Shown here: positions 9,359-18,432 of the stretch, in pieces
How the letters are laid out: each line of letters begins with the position of its first letter
How positions within the stretch are numbered: position 1 is the first letter of the stretch
From: CAVOGJ01 sp963700865
Lineage (GTDB): Bacteria > Planctomycetota > Planctomycetia > Pirellulales > Pirellulaceae
Direction: 5' to 3'
Length of the DNA stretch: 64,000 nt
Assembly (NCBI GenBank): GCA_963700865.1
Contig: CAVOZC010000001.1
Span: 496,001 to 560,000, forward strand
The notes under the pieces: model-generated
Told to the model about the DNA's origin: nothing
Seen by the model: the letters and a program-made list of their open reading frames with translations, nothing else
Databases searched by the model: none
Position numbers and translations under genes: made by a program

Positions 9359-10390
9359 TCTCGACAGCCTTCTTGTTACGAACCCGCATAACGTCAGTTA
9401 CTTGACGGGCTTCACCGGCGAGGACAGCTATCTTCTCGTGGGAAAGCAACAGGATGTGTTGATCAGCGACGCACGTTTTGTGACGCAAATCGATGAGGAA
9501 TGCGGCGACCTCGCAGTGCATATCCGACCGCGAACAGTCAGCCTGGTCGAGGCGACGGCGGAATTAGCGGCAAGCATGCGGCTGGCAAGTCTGGGTGTGG
9601 AGAAGTCTTCGATTCCGCTGGCCACCTATCTTGACCTGCAGGAGCAGCTCCAGGCCACCACGCGACCGGTACCCGGTCTCGTGGAGAAGCTCGCGCGATC
9701 AAGGATCGCGACGAGATCAAGGCAATTCGCCGGGCGATCTACCAGGCGGAACGGGCGATGGGTGTCGTCCGGGCGAGCCTCACCGGCAGCCAGACGGAGC
9801 GCGAGGTCGCCGCCAACATCGAGCACGAGATTCGCCGCTTCGGCGGTCGCGGCTGCAGCTTTGAGCCGATCGTGGCCGTTGGGGCTCGGGCAGCCCTACC
9901 GCATGCGCCTCCCACCGAGCGGCAGATGAGAGAGGCCGATTTCGTCTTGATCGACTGGGGAGCCCGTGAAGGACTGTACGTCAGCGACTTGACGAGGGTT
10001 TTTGTCACCGGTAGAATCTCGCCGAAACTCGAACGGGTGTATGAGGTTGTGTTGAAAGCACAACTTCGAGCGATCGAGACGTTAAGGCCGGGGGTCCGCA
10101 TGGCGGATGTCGATCGGGCCGCCCGGTCGGTGATCGAACAGGCTGGTTTTGGGGAGCGATTCGGGCACGGATTAGGGCATGGAATCGGCTTGGCCGTTCA
10201 TGAAGCACCGCGATTGGTCGACCAGAATCAGCAAGAACTCAAGCCGGGGATGGTGATCACGGTCGAGCCCGGCATCTACCTTCCTGGTTGGGGTGGTGTT
10301 CGCATCGAGGATGACGTACTCATTACGCGTGACGGACACGAAGTACTCAGCTCGCTCCCCAAATCGCTCGACTCGTCGTTGATCGGCTAG
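9300..10390 (+). CDS. M24-family Xaa-Pro aminopeptidase (frameshifted)
   Basis: Metallopeptidase of the PepP/PepQ type removing an N-terminal residue before proline. The N-terminal creatinase-like domain (about residues 1-130) has HDLDSLLVTNPHNVSYLTGF, and the catalytic pita-bread domain has the metal ligands in LIDWGAREGLYVSDLTR (DxxxxxxxxxxD), GHGLGHGIGLAVHE, ITVEPGIYLPG and GVRIEDDVL. The frame breaks near 9696: the first frame turns to Arg/Ser-rich sequence after GLVEKL, and the second frame resumes with AIKDRDEIKAIRRAIYQAER. One missing base in CTCGCGCG would join them into about 363 residues. ATG 9300 matches the family start and overlaps nnrE. Confidence 0.87.
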
Positions 10391-10483
10391 GGCCGATCCC
10401 GCATGGCAGGCCCAAGCGGGCTTCGCCAGCCGCCGGCGTCATGTTCAAATACCCGGGGCAGCAGGAGCGTAAGGAGAGCAGCG

Positions 10484-11014
10484 ATGGGCCAGCCGGAAGG
10501 CGATATGGAACGGGAACAACAACGGGAGACCGAAATGGCGAGTTCTTCGTCGAAACGACCGGGGGATGTGTTCGATCTGGGCCGCTTGACTCAGATCATC
10601 GAACTGATGAAGGAGCATGGCCTGACCGAAGTCGATCTGCAACAAGAGAAACAAAAAATTCGGCTTGCCCGCGGCGGCATGCTCCCCATGGCCGCGGCGG
10701 CCCCTGCCCAGCCCCAGACAGCAGCGGCTTCCGCGGCGTCTCCCGTACCGCCCCAGGCCGATGCAAGCCATATCGTCACCATCACGAGCCCCATGGTCGG
10801 CACCTACTACTCGAAGCCGAATCCGGATGCGGAAAATTTTGTCAAAGTTGGCGACGCTATCGGCAGCGATACCATCGTGTGCATCATCGAAGCCATGAAG
10901 GTGTTCAACGAGATTCCAGCAGATATATCCGGCCAGATCGTGGCCGTGCTGGCCGAGAACGAGGAATCCGTTGAATTCGGTAAACCGCTCTTTAAAGTCG
11001 ATACCAGCAAGTAA
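10484..11014 (+). CDS. accB: Acetyl-CoA carboxylase biotin carboxyl carrier protein
   Basis: About 176 residues. N-terminal helical segment (FDLGRLTQIIELMKEHGLTEVDL), an Ala/Pro-rich hinge (about 75-105), and the C-terminal biotinyl domain with SPMVGTYY and the biotinylation motif EAMKVFNEI (the Lys is the biotin site). ATG 10484 is chosen because AAGGAGA lies about 8 bases before it; an alternative ATG at 10535 would shorten it by 17 residues. It is followed 105 bases later by accC, the standard order. Together they carry out the first half-reaction of fatty acid synthesis, carboxylation of biotin. Confidence 0.95.
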   Translation: MGQPEGDMEREQQRETEMASSSSKRPGDVFDLGRLTQIIELMKEHGLTEVDLQQEKQKIRLARGGMLPMAAAAPAQPQTAAASAASPVPPQADASHIVTITSPMVGTYYSKPNPDAENFVKVGDAIGSDTIVCIIEAMKVFNEIPADISGQIVAVLAENEESVEFGKPLFKVDTSK

Positions 11015-11119
11015 CACGGAAAGAGATCTTGCACCCGAAATACCATGGACGATGAACAGCGGGCACCTGGGTCAGGCGAGCGCCAACGGCGGGGCGCGAC
11101 GAAATCGAGAGAGACTGTC

Positions 11120-12463
11120 ATGTACCGACGAATTTTGATCGCAAATCGCGGCGAAATCGCGCTTCGAATCATTCGCGCGTGCCACGAGATGGGTATCGAA
11201 GCCGTCGCTGTCTTCAGCGAAGCGGATCGCGATAGCGCTTACCTTCGCCTGGCCGACGAGGCCATCTGCATTGGTCCCGCCAAGGCATCGAACAGCTACC
11301 TGAAAATCGACCGGGTGATCAGCGCGGCCGAAATCGGGAATGTGGAAGCCATCCACCCTGGTTATGGTTTTCTTGCCGAGAACGCCCGCTTCAATGAGAT
11401 CTGCCGCAGCTGCAATATCGACTTCATCGGCCCCTCCCCCCAGGCCATGGAGCGACTGGGAAATAAAGACAAGGCCCGTCAGCTGGCGCGAGAAGCCAAT
11501 GTCCCTGTCGTCCCCGGCAGCGATGGCATACTCACCAGTGAGGAACAGGCACTCTCCGTCGCCAAAGAGATCGGTTTTCCTGTTCTCATCAAGGCGGTCG
11601 CCGGCGGTGGTGGTAAGGGCATGCGGATCGCTTCGAACCAGAACAACTTGCGACAGGCTTATCACCAAGCGCGCAACGAAGCGGAAGCCGCCTTTGGCAA
11701 TCCCGACGTCTATATCGAAAAGCTGATCGAACGACCGCGACACGTCGAGGTGCAGATCATCGCGGACCACTTCGGCAAGGTCCTCCATTTATGGGAACGC
11801 GACTGCTCCACGCAGCGCCGACATCAGAAACTGATTGAGGAGAGCCCCGCTCCCAATTTCCCCGCAGACCGCCGACGGGAAATATGCGAGGCCGCGGTCA
11901 GACTTATTTCCGCGGCGGATTACACCAACGCCGGCACGGTCGAGTTCATTGTCGATCAGGAAAACAACTTCTATTTCATCGAAGTCAACGCCCGTATTCA
12001 GGTCGAACATCCGGTGACCGAAGCCGTCACGGGGATCGACCTGATCAAGGCTCAGATTGCCGTGGCCGCCGGCCAACCACTCCCGTACGAACAAGCCGAC
12101 ATTGTCACGCGGGGCTGCGCCATCGAATGTCGCATCAACGCGGAGGACCCCACGGCCAATTTCCGTCCCAGCCCGGGCGAAATTACACACTTCTTCCCAC
12201 CCGGCGGACCGGGCGTACGGTTCGATTCGCACGTCTATACCGGCTACCACGTCCCGCCCCATTACGATTCGATGATCGGCAAACTCATCGTACACCAGCC
12301 GACCAGGGAACTGGCCATTGTCTGTATGCTGAGGGCCCTGCACGAAATGCAAGTCACCGGTATTGCCACCACCGCCGCCTTTCATGAACAGCTTCTCAGG
12401 GATGCCGCCTTCGTGGGTGGCACGATGGACACGAAATACGTCGAGCGAATGCTTGAATCGTAA
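11120..12463 (+). CDS. accC: Acetyl-CoA carboxylase biotin carboxylase subunit
   Basis: About 447 residues, the normal length. It starts MYRRILIANRGEIALRIIRA, has the ATP-grasp glycine loop AVAGGGGKGMRIA near 165, the HWERDCS-type segment (LHLWERDCSTQRRHQKLIEE), and the catalytic EVNARIQVEHPVTE motif. It carboxylates the biotin on AccB using ATP and bicarbonate. ATG 11120 is preferred over 11045, which would add 25 non-family residues. Carboxyltransferase genes (accA, accD) are not in the window. Confidence 0.97.
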   Translation: MYRRILIANRGEIALRIIRACHEMGIEAVAVFSEADRDSAYLRLADEAICIGPAKASNSYLKIDRVISAAEIGNVEAIHPGYGFLAENARFNEICRSCNIDFIGPSPQAMERLGNKDKARQLAREANVPVVPGSDGILTSEEQALSVAKEIGFPVLIKAVAGGGGKGMRIASNQNNLRQAYHQARNEAEAAFGNPDVYIEKLIERPRHVEVQIIADHFGKVLHLWERDCSTQRRHQKLIEESPAPNFPADRRREICEAAVRLISAADYTNAGTVEFIVDQENNFYFIEVNARIQVEHPVTEAVTGIDLIKAQIAVAAGQPLPYEQADIVTRGCAIECRINAEDPTANFRPSPGEITHFFPPGGPGVRFDSHVYTGYHVPPHYDSMIGKLIVHQPTRELAIVCMLRALHEMQVTGIATTAAFHEQLLRDAAFVGGTMDTKYVERMLES

Positions 12464-12582
12464 GCGGACACCCGCTTTCGATCGCTCGGCACGTTGACAA
12501 TCCGCTAAGGTCGCCCCTTGGTTAGGTAGGAATCTAACGAACGCCCCCCCATGACGCTCCCAGCGTCGGCAGGAGATATACG

Positions 12583-13863
12583 ATGAACCAGACGTCGATT
12601 CAGAAAGTCGCCATATTGTTTGCTGGCGGGCCCGCACCCGCCGCCAATGCCGTCATTTCCACCGCTGCCGTTTCCTTCCTGCGAAACAAAATCAAGGTGG
12701 TGGGGATTATGCACGGTTATTCCGCCCTGCAGCAGTTTGGACCCGATCGACCGCTGGAACCGGGAAAAGACTATGTCGAAATGACCCACAAGTTGCTCCG
12801 CCGCACGCGGAATGCCCAAGGCATCATCATCGGCACCGCGCGGGTCAATCCTGGCAAGGATATCTCCGAACCATCTCATCTGGATGATCCCGAACGCGTC
12901 GCTCCGCTGCGGCGGACCTACGATGCGCTCTGTTCCCTCGGCGTCGACGCCGTCGTGTCGATCGGCGGTGATGACACGCTGAAGACCGCCAACAAATTTA
13001 AGCTGTTCCAGGAAAAACTGCCGGCCGAGGCGAAGCGGATTCCGATCGTCCATCTCCCCAAAACGATCGATAACGACTACACCGGCATCGATTTCACCTT
13101 TGGCTACTTTACCGCCGTGGGGACGCTGGGCGATGAAATCCGCAACCTGCTGCACGATGCCGAGGCCAATCGGGCGTATTTTCTGGCCGAGACCATGGGC
13201 CGCTCGGCCGGCTGGTTGGCCTATGGTGCCGCGATCGCCGGCGAGGCCAGCCTCGTGATCAGCGTGGAGGACGTCGCCGGAGAAAACGAAGCGAGCGAAG
13301 AATTCAAGGATGTGTCGGGCGAGACCCAAACCCGTCGCGTCATGAACGTTGACCATGTCATCGAACAGATCGTGAACATGATGGTCGTCCGCGAAGACGA
13401 AGGCAAGGACTACGGCGTGATCGTGATTGCCGAAGGACTCGCGGAACTACTTCCCATGTCCTACCTGGAAGGCATCCCGCGCGACGACCATGGTCACATC
13501 TCGATCTCGCACGTCAATCTATGTCGCGTCTTTGCCCGCTTGATCCAGGATAAATATCGGCAAGTCACCGGCAGAAAGCGAAAAGTCACCGGCCTGCAAC
13601 TGGGTTATGAATCACGCTGTGCCAAACCCCATGCCTTTGACGTCATGCTCGGTAGCCAGCTCGGCGTCGGCGCCTACCGCTCGCTGATCGAAGAAGGCCT
13701 CGATGGCGTGATGGTCTCGATCGTCGGGCAACTTGAATTGAGGTACGTCAAGTTCGAGGAACTGGTCGATCCGGAGACGCTGGTCACGAAAGTCCGCTAT
13801 ATCGAACGCGGCAGCGACTTCCACCGCCTGGCCCGCTTCCTCGAAACACACGTCAACGAGTAA
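12583..13863 (+). CDS. 6-phosphofructokinase, PPi-type
   Basis: About 426 residues of the PfkA superfamily: FAGGPAPAANAVIS at the phosphate-binding start, SIGGDDTLKTA, LPKTIDNDYTGIDFTFGY and the AETMGRSAGWLA motif. The GGDDT sequence (Asp where ATP enzymes have Gly) together with PKTIDND is the signature of pyrophosphate-dependent enzymes, so it probably interconverts fructose 6-phosphate and fructose 1,6-bisphosphate with PPi. This is inferred from the motif, not shown. GGAGATAT precedes the ATG by about 6 bases. It stands alone between accC and the convergent MscS gene. Confidence 0.92.
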   Translation: MNQTSIQKVAILFAGGPAPAANAVISTAAVSFLRNKIKVVGIMHGYSALQQFGPDRPLEPGKDYVEMTHKLLRRTRNAQGIIIGTARVNPGKDISEPSHLDDPERVAPLRRTYDALCSLGVDAVVSIGGDDTLKTANKFKLFQEKLPAEAKRIPIVHLPKTIDNDYTGIDFTFGYFTAVGTLGDEIRNLLHDAEANRAYFLAETMGRSAGWLAYGAAIAGEASLVISVEDVAGENEASEEFKDVSGETQTRRVMNVDHVIEQIVNMMVVREDEGKDYGVIVIAEGLAELLPMSYLEGIPRDDHGHISISHVNLCRVFARLIQDKYRQVTGRKRKVTGLQLGYESRCAKPHAFDVMLGSQLGVGAYRSLIEEGLDGVMVSIVGQLELRYVKFEELVDPETLVTKVRYIERGSDFHRLARFLETHVNE

Positions 13864-13962
13864 GTCGTCTGACGTCTCCCGTGGCAAAGAACAGATACCT
13901 GCCGCCGCGGCACAATCGGCAGTAACCTGCTTTCCTTCGCCCTGCGAGGAACTCGCGGACGC

Positions 13963-14970
13963 TCACGCCGCGCACCGCGCGACCTGCTCGCCGCTGACAA
14001 CGTGCAGGTCGAGTTGCGGGTAAGGGATGGCAATTCCGGCCAGGTCCAGCGCATCCTTGGCCGCAGCCGTCGCCCTTTGGCGAACGTCCCAATAACTCTT
14101 GGGCTGGCACCACAACCGCAACTGCCAATTGACGGACGAGGCGCCCAGCTCCAGCAGGAATGCCTGCGGCGCCGGTTTTGTGACGACCCCCGGGATAACG
14201 GCCAGGGCATCGTCCAACACGCGCCGTGTGTGACGGATGTCCGCGTCATAGGCCACGCCAACGTTGACCTCCACACGCCGCACTTCATTGCGTGTGTTGT
14301 TCTCGATCACCGATCCAAAGACCTGACCATTGGGCACGATAAAATGGCGGTTATCGGGTGAATTCAACCGCGTCGTGAACAGGTCGATTTCATCCACCGT
14401 CCCCTCAACACCGGCCACCTTGATGTAATCGTTGACACGAAAGGGCCGGAACACGAGCAGCATCACGCCCGCGGCGAAATTCGACAACGTTCCCTGCAGG
14501 GCAATGCCGATGGCGAAACCGCCGGCCGCGAGTACGGCCGCGAAACTGGATACGTCAAACCCGAAACGGCTGAGGACGCCCAGCAAGATCAAGATCATCG
14601 TGCCATTGGTCGTCATCCTGCCCGCAAACTTACCTAGCGTCAGGTCGACGCGCGTGGAGACGAACTGGCCGACAAGTCGGCCCAGAAATGATGCGAACAT
14701 GTAGCCGGCGACCACGATTGCCAGGGCCACGGCCGCCGGTACCAGGTAGACGGCAAAGGCCCGGGTCAGCGCCTGGGGATTCCCGCCGATCGCGCTGACA
14801 AACGTGTCCTTGACGTCATGCACGACTTCCGGCTTCACAATCGGCTTTTCCACGATCGGCCAGGGCGAAGCGGGCTTGGCCGCTTCTTCCGCCCACGCCA
14901 ATGAGGCGCTTGCCGCGACAAGCCATCCGATCAAGACCCAACCGTTACCTCGCTGACCCATTCGCGTCAC
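13963..14970 (-). CDS. MscS-family mechanosensitive ion channel
   Basis: About 335 residues. A signal peptide or first helix (WVLIGWLVAASASLAWAEE) is followed by a periplasmic stretch of about 40 residues, then three helices at about 70-95, 115-135 and 140-165. The last is the Gly/Ala-rich pore helix (FAAVLAAGGFAIGIALQG). The conserved beta domain follows (FRPFRVNDYIKVAGVEGTV, PNGQVFGSVIENNT). It opens on membrane tension to relieve osmotic pressure. Length and layout fit small MscS rather than MscK-type channels. It is convergent with the phosphofructokinase gene, with 99 bases between. Confidence 0.93.
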   Translation of the reverse strand: MTRMGQRGNGWVLIGWLVAASASLAWAEEAAKPASPWPIVEKPIVKPEVVHDVKDTFVSAIGGNPQALTRAFAVYLVPAAVALAIVVAGYMFASFLGRLVGQFVSTRVDLTLGKFAGRMTTNGTMILILLGVLSRFGFDVSSFAAVLAAGGFAIGIALQGTLSNFAAGVMLLVFRPFRVNDYIKVAGVEGTVDEIDLFTTRLNSPDNRHFIVPNGQVFGSVIENNTRNEVRRVEVNVGVAYDADIRHTRRVLDDALAVIPGVVTKPAPQAFLLELGASSVNWQLRLWCQPKSYWDVRQRATAAAKDALDLAGIAIPYPQLDLHVVSGEQVARCAA

Positions 14971-15180
14971 ACCCGACTCCTTTCATGGCGATCACCTGCC
15001 CCGTCTCTCCGGGGTTCGTGGGATGCTAGTCGATCCAGCCTCACCGATGGAAGAGGAACGGCCAGCTCATGGAGAACGCCACCCGCCCAGCCTGGCGGCA
15101 TGGTCAAGCAATGGAGCCGCGCGTCATGCCCGCGTCAAGTCGCTGACAGCGGCCGTAAACGGCAACCTCCCGCTCCATCA

Positions 15181-15534
15181 TCATGGGTCGAGATCGCGCA
15201 TGGCACCGTCGATGGCTCGATTGACATCGTCTTCATCAAGCTCCATCTTCAAGGCGATGACGGCGAGCATTCTCTTTTCCGCCTCGTGGACGACCCCGTC
15301 GGCCCCCATCATCCGGACCGCCTCGCTCAACATCTCAATCCGCTCGGATTTGAGCGGCGGGACGTGAATCTCCACGTCATCGCCGCCCGCTTCCTGCAGG
15401 ACGGCTTGAAAATCGTCGGCAGTCAGCCCCCACATCACGGCGCGATCGCTCAGCAGCTGAATCTCGTCGACCGTCAAGCCACCATCGGCAGCCGCCATCG
15501 CGAGCATGGTTTTAAGAAGATCAATGCTGGCCAT
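15181..15534 (-). CDS. TerB-like (tellurite-resistance fold) protein
   Basis: About 117 residues from the ATG at 15534 (MASIDLLKTMLAMAAADG). It shows the TerB/DjlA-type helical repeats with acidic loops: AAADGGLTVDEIQLLSDRA near the start and GADGVVHEAEKRMLAVIA near residue 85. These may bind divalent cations. Stand-alone TerB-fold proteins are common and mostly uncharacterised. A longer start at 15585 is open but adds 17 residues unlike the family. Neighbours give no functional clue. Confidence 0.75.
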   Translation of the reverse strand: MASIDLLKTMLAMAAADGGLTVDEIQLLSDRAVMWGLTADDFQAVLQEAGGDDVEIHVPPLKSERIEMLSEAVRMMGADGVVHEAEKRMLAVIALKMELDEDDVNRAIDGAMRDLDP

Positions 15535-15711
15535 CGTGGGTGTCCCCTGGATTGCAAAACAGTGTGCGGCGTTCATTGTAGCCAATGGCAGCCCCTGCGG
15601 CCAAAGCCCTTGACGCCGCAGGTTGAACTCAAGCCCTCGAATGGCGTACGATTACAGTTGGTGAACGAGGATTCGTGACGACGGTTCCTCTTGTAGTCGG
15701 AAGGAGCATTT

Positions 15712-16380
15712 ATGTTGTATACGCGGACGCGGCCAGCCGTCATGCTGGGGATGCTTGTCTTGGGCATGGCCCACTCGATTCCCGCGCAAGTCGCACCCGA
15801 TGATCAGAAAACCGTCTCAGGGAGTCAACGAGCCAACATGGAAATCGCGACATTTGCCGGGGGATGCTTCTGGTGCACAGAAGCCGTCTATCAGGAAATC
15901 AAGGGGGTCGAGTCAGTGATTCCGGGATATACGGGCGGTCAACTCGCCAATCCGTCTTACGAGCAAGTCTGTTCCGGTACGACGGGGCATGCCGAGGCCG
16001 TGCAAATTGCGTTTGACCCGCAACAGGTCAGTTTTGACAAGCTGCTGGAGATTCACTGGCAAAGTCACGATCCAACGACGCTCAACCGGCAGGGCGCGGA
16101 CCGGGGCACCCAGTACCGGTCGGCCGTCTTCTACCACAGCGACGAGCAAAAAAGGATTGCCGAGGAACAGAAAAAGAAACTCGACCAGTCGGGGATCTTC
16201 AGCGATCCCATCGTGACGGAGATTACGCCGGCTTCCAAATTTTATCCGGCCGAAAAATATCACATGAATTACTTTCGTTCCAACCCGAACCAGGGCTATT
16301 GCGCCATGATCATTCGCCCGAAAGTGGAGAAGATTAAAAAGCTGTTCGCCGATGACTTGAAGTCCCCGTCCCATCCCTAG
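15712..16380 (+). CDS. msrA: Peptide-methionine (S)-S-oxide reductase, secreted form
   Basis: About 222 residues. The catalytic motif is GGCFWCTEAVYQEIKGV with the nucleophilic Cys near residue 49. Also present are PGYTGGQLANPSYEQVCSGTTGH (split as PGYTGGQLANPSYEQ and CSGTTGH) and TQYRSAVFYHS. An N-terminal hydrophobic stretch (VMLGMLVLGMAHSIPAQ) indicates export, so it would repair oxidised methionine in envelope proteins. GGAAGGAG lies 7 bases before the ATG. The msrB partner is not in the window. Confidence 0.95.
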   Translation: MLYTRTRPAVMLGMLVLGMAHSIPAQVAPDDQKTVSGSQRANMEIATFAGGCFWCTEAVYQEIKGVESVIPGYTGGQLANPSYEQVCSGTTGHAEAVQIAFDPQQVSFDKLLEIHWQSHDPTTLNRQGADRGTQYRSAVFYHSDEQKRIAEEQKKKLDQSGIFSDPIVTEITPASKFYPAEKYHMNYFRSNPNQGYCAMIIRPKVEKIKKLFADDLKSPSHP

Positions 16381-16453
16381 TCCCCGGACGGTTTCGGCCG
16401 CGCGCTGCTGCCGCCCGCGGTGAGACATTTTACTTCCAGTCACGAGTCTCGCC

Positions 16454-18289
16454 ATGGCCACGCCCGCCAACCCGCAATTCGCCAAATACGCCGATCGCCT
16501 GGCCGACGCCGTGCAGGCAGGATCCCTTTCCGCGGCGGCTCGTGGGAATATCGAACACTGGTTGTCGCAGTCGCATTTTTCCGACTATTGGCCAGCCATC
16601 CAGGCACATATCCGGGCCTCGCAATGGCAGACGCTCGAAGACGTGTTCTGGACGACCATCCCGTTCGGGACGGCAGGTCGCCGCGGGCGGATGTACGAAT
16701 TCGGTTGCAACGCCATCAACGAGCGGACGATTGGTGAGACGATTCAGGCACTCGCCGAGTACGTGAACGATGTGTATGACGGACCCACGCCCGCCACCTG
16801 TGCGATCGCCTACGATACCCGTCATCGGTCGGACCAATTGGCGAAAGTGTGTGCTGAGATCATGGTCGCGCACGGGTTCCGCGTCTATTTTTTTGAGGGC
16901 TTTCGCAGCACCCCACTGTTGGCTACGACCGTTCGTTATAAGACGTGCGCGTGTGGAATTATGGTCAGCGCCAGCCACAACCCACCGTCGGATAACGCCG
17001 CCAAGGTCTTTTGGTCCACTGGTGGTCAGCTGCGCGACCCACACGATGCGGAAATCATTCGCCGCATGAAAAACATCACCCGTCTGAAACGCGAACCGTT
17101 CAGCCAGGCAGTGGCGGAAGGACGCATTGAATACGTGGCCGAAGAAATGGACCGCGTCTACTGCGATGCCGTCGTGGGTGAGGGATTCGGATTGGCGCAG
17201 GGGCCCCGAGACCTGCAGATTGTGTATTCCCCCCTGCATGGCGTGGGCCTGACGGCGGTACCTCCCGTCCTCCAGGCCGACCGCTTTACTTCCATGCGCG
17301 TGTTCGCTCCCCACGCCGAACCGAACGGCTGCTTTCCCCGCGTCCCCGACCAAGTAGCCAATCCGGAAAATCCGGCCGTCTTCACCGATATCATTACCGA
17401 GGCCAGAGAGGTGGCCGCCGATCTCATTCTGGCCAGTGACCCCGATGCCGATCGCCTTGGCTGCGCCGCACCGCTGCGGTTGGGTTGTAGCGATTGGCTG
17501 CCCCTCTCGGGAAATCAAATCGCGGTCCTCATCGCCGACTATGTGCTGCGCAAACGGCAGGAATCCCGCTCACTCACGCCCGAACACTTTATCATCAAGA
17601 CGTTGGTGACGACCGATATGCTCAAGTCGGTCGCCGACCATTACGGCGTACGGACGATTGGCGACTGCCTGACCGGATTCAAGTGGATTGGCAGCCTCAT
17701 CGATGAATGCGGTGCAGATAAATTCGTGTTCGGCGCCGAGGAAGCCCACGGGTACCTCGTCGGTACGCATGTCCGCGATAAGGATGGAGCCGTGGCGGCC
17801 ATGCTGATGGCCGAGCTGGCGGCGGAAGCCAAGTCCGAGGGATTCAGCCTGCACGAGGTACTTGAGCGGCTCTACCGGCAACATGGCCTGTATCGCGAGA
17901 GGACGCTGGCCCGCACGCTACCGGGGGCCGATGGCATGCGCGAAATGCAGGCCATCATGGCGCGGCTCCGCGCCACGCCCCCTCGCGAGTTGGGCGGCTT
18001 CCCCGTGGCTCAACTGCGGGACCACGCCACGGGACGCATCACGCGTGCCGACGGCTGTCAAATCCCCTTATCAGGACCCACCGGCGATCTGGTCATCCTC
18101 GAGCTGGCGAGCCCAGGCAACTACGTCGCGGTCCGACCCTCGGGCACCGAGCCAAAGATCAAATTCTACCTATTCACGCATCTTCCACGGGAGGCGTCAC
18201 AGGACCTCGACGACGCCGGCAAAACGCTCGACGCCCGCTTGGACGCCCTCCAGGCGGACGTCCTGTCGTTGGCCCACGCCGACGACTAA
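16454..18289 (+). CDS. Phosphoglucomutase/phosphomannomutase family protein
   Basis: About 611 residues of the alpha-D-phosphohexomutase superfamily. The phosphoserine loop is GIMVSASHNPPSDN, the Mg-binding loop is ASDPDADRLG, the sugar-specificity loop lies in FVFGAEEAHGYL, and the phosphate-binding loop is RPSGTEPKIKFY. The length and the FGTAGRRGRMYEFG region fit the PGM2-like branch, which interconverts hexose or pentose phosphates. Substrate choice cannot be told from sequence. ATG 16454 has no strong Shine-Dalgarno. It is convergent with the Gfo/Idh/MocA gene; the 140-base gap has a GC hairpin at 18326-18341. Confidence 0.93.
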   Translation: MATPANPQFAKYADRLADAVQAGSLSAAARGNIEHWLSQSHFSDYWPAIQAHIRASQWQTLEDVFWTTIPFGTAGRRGRMYEFGCNAINERTIGETIQALAEYVNDVYDGPTPATCAIAYDTRHRSDQLAKVCAEIMVAHGFRVYFFEGFRSTPLLATTVRYKTCACGIMVSASHNPPSDNAAKVFWSTGGQLRDPHDAEIIRRMKNITRLKREPFSQAVAEGRIEYVAEEMDRVYCDAVVGEGFGLAQGPRDLQIVYSPLHGVGLTAVPPVLQADRFTSMRVFAPHAEPNGCFPRVPDQVANPENPAVFTDIITEAREVAADLILASDPDADRLGCAAPLRLGCSDWLPLSGNQIAVLIADYVLRKRQESRSLTPEHFIIKTLVTTDMLKSVADHYGVRTIGDCLTGFKWIGSLIDECGADKFVFGAEEAHGYLVGTHVRDKDGAVAAMLMAELAAEAKSEGFSLHEVLERLYRQHGLYRERTLARTLPGADGMREMQAIMARLRATPPRELGGFPVAQLRDHATGRITRADGCQIPLSGPTGDLVILELASPGNYVAVRPSGTEPKIKFYLFTHLPREASQDLDDAGKTLDARLDALQADVLSLAHADD

Positions 18290-18432
18290 GTCCAAAAGCT
18301 GTACCAGAAGAGCATCCGGCGAACCGGCCCCGTGAGGGGCCCGGGTGACGAGGCCCATGTTGTCGTGGGCCCGGGAAAACGTCGTACCAGGGGCCGAAGG
18401 CTGGGCTCACCACAGGTGCCGCTCACTCCCCT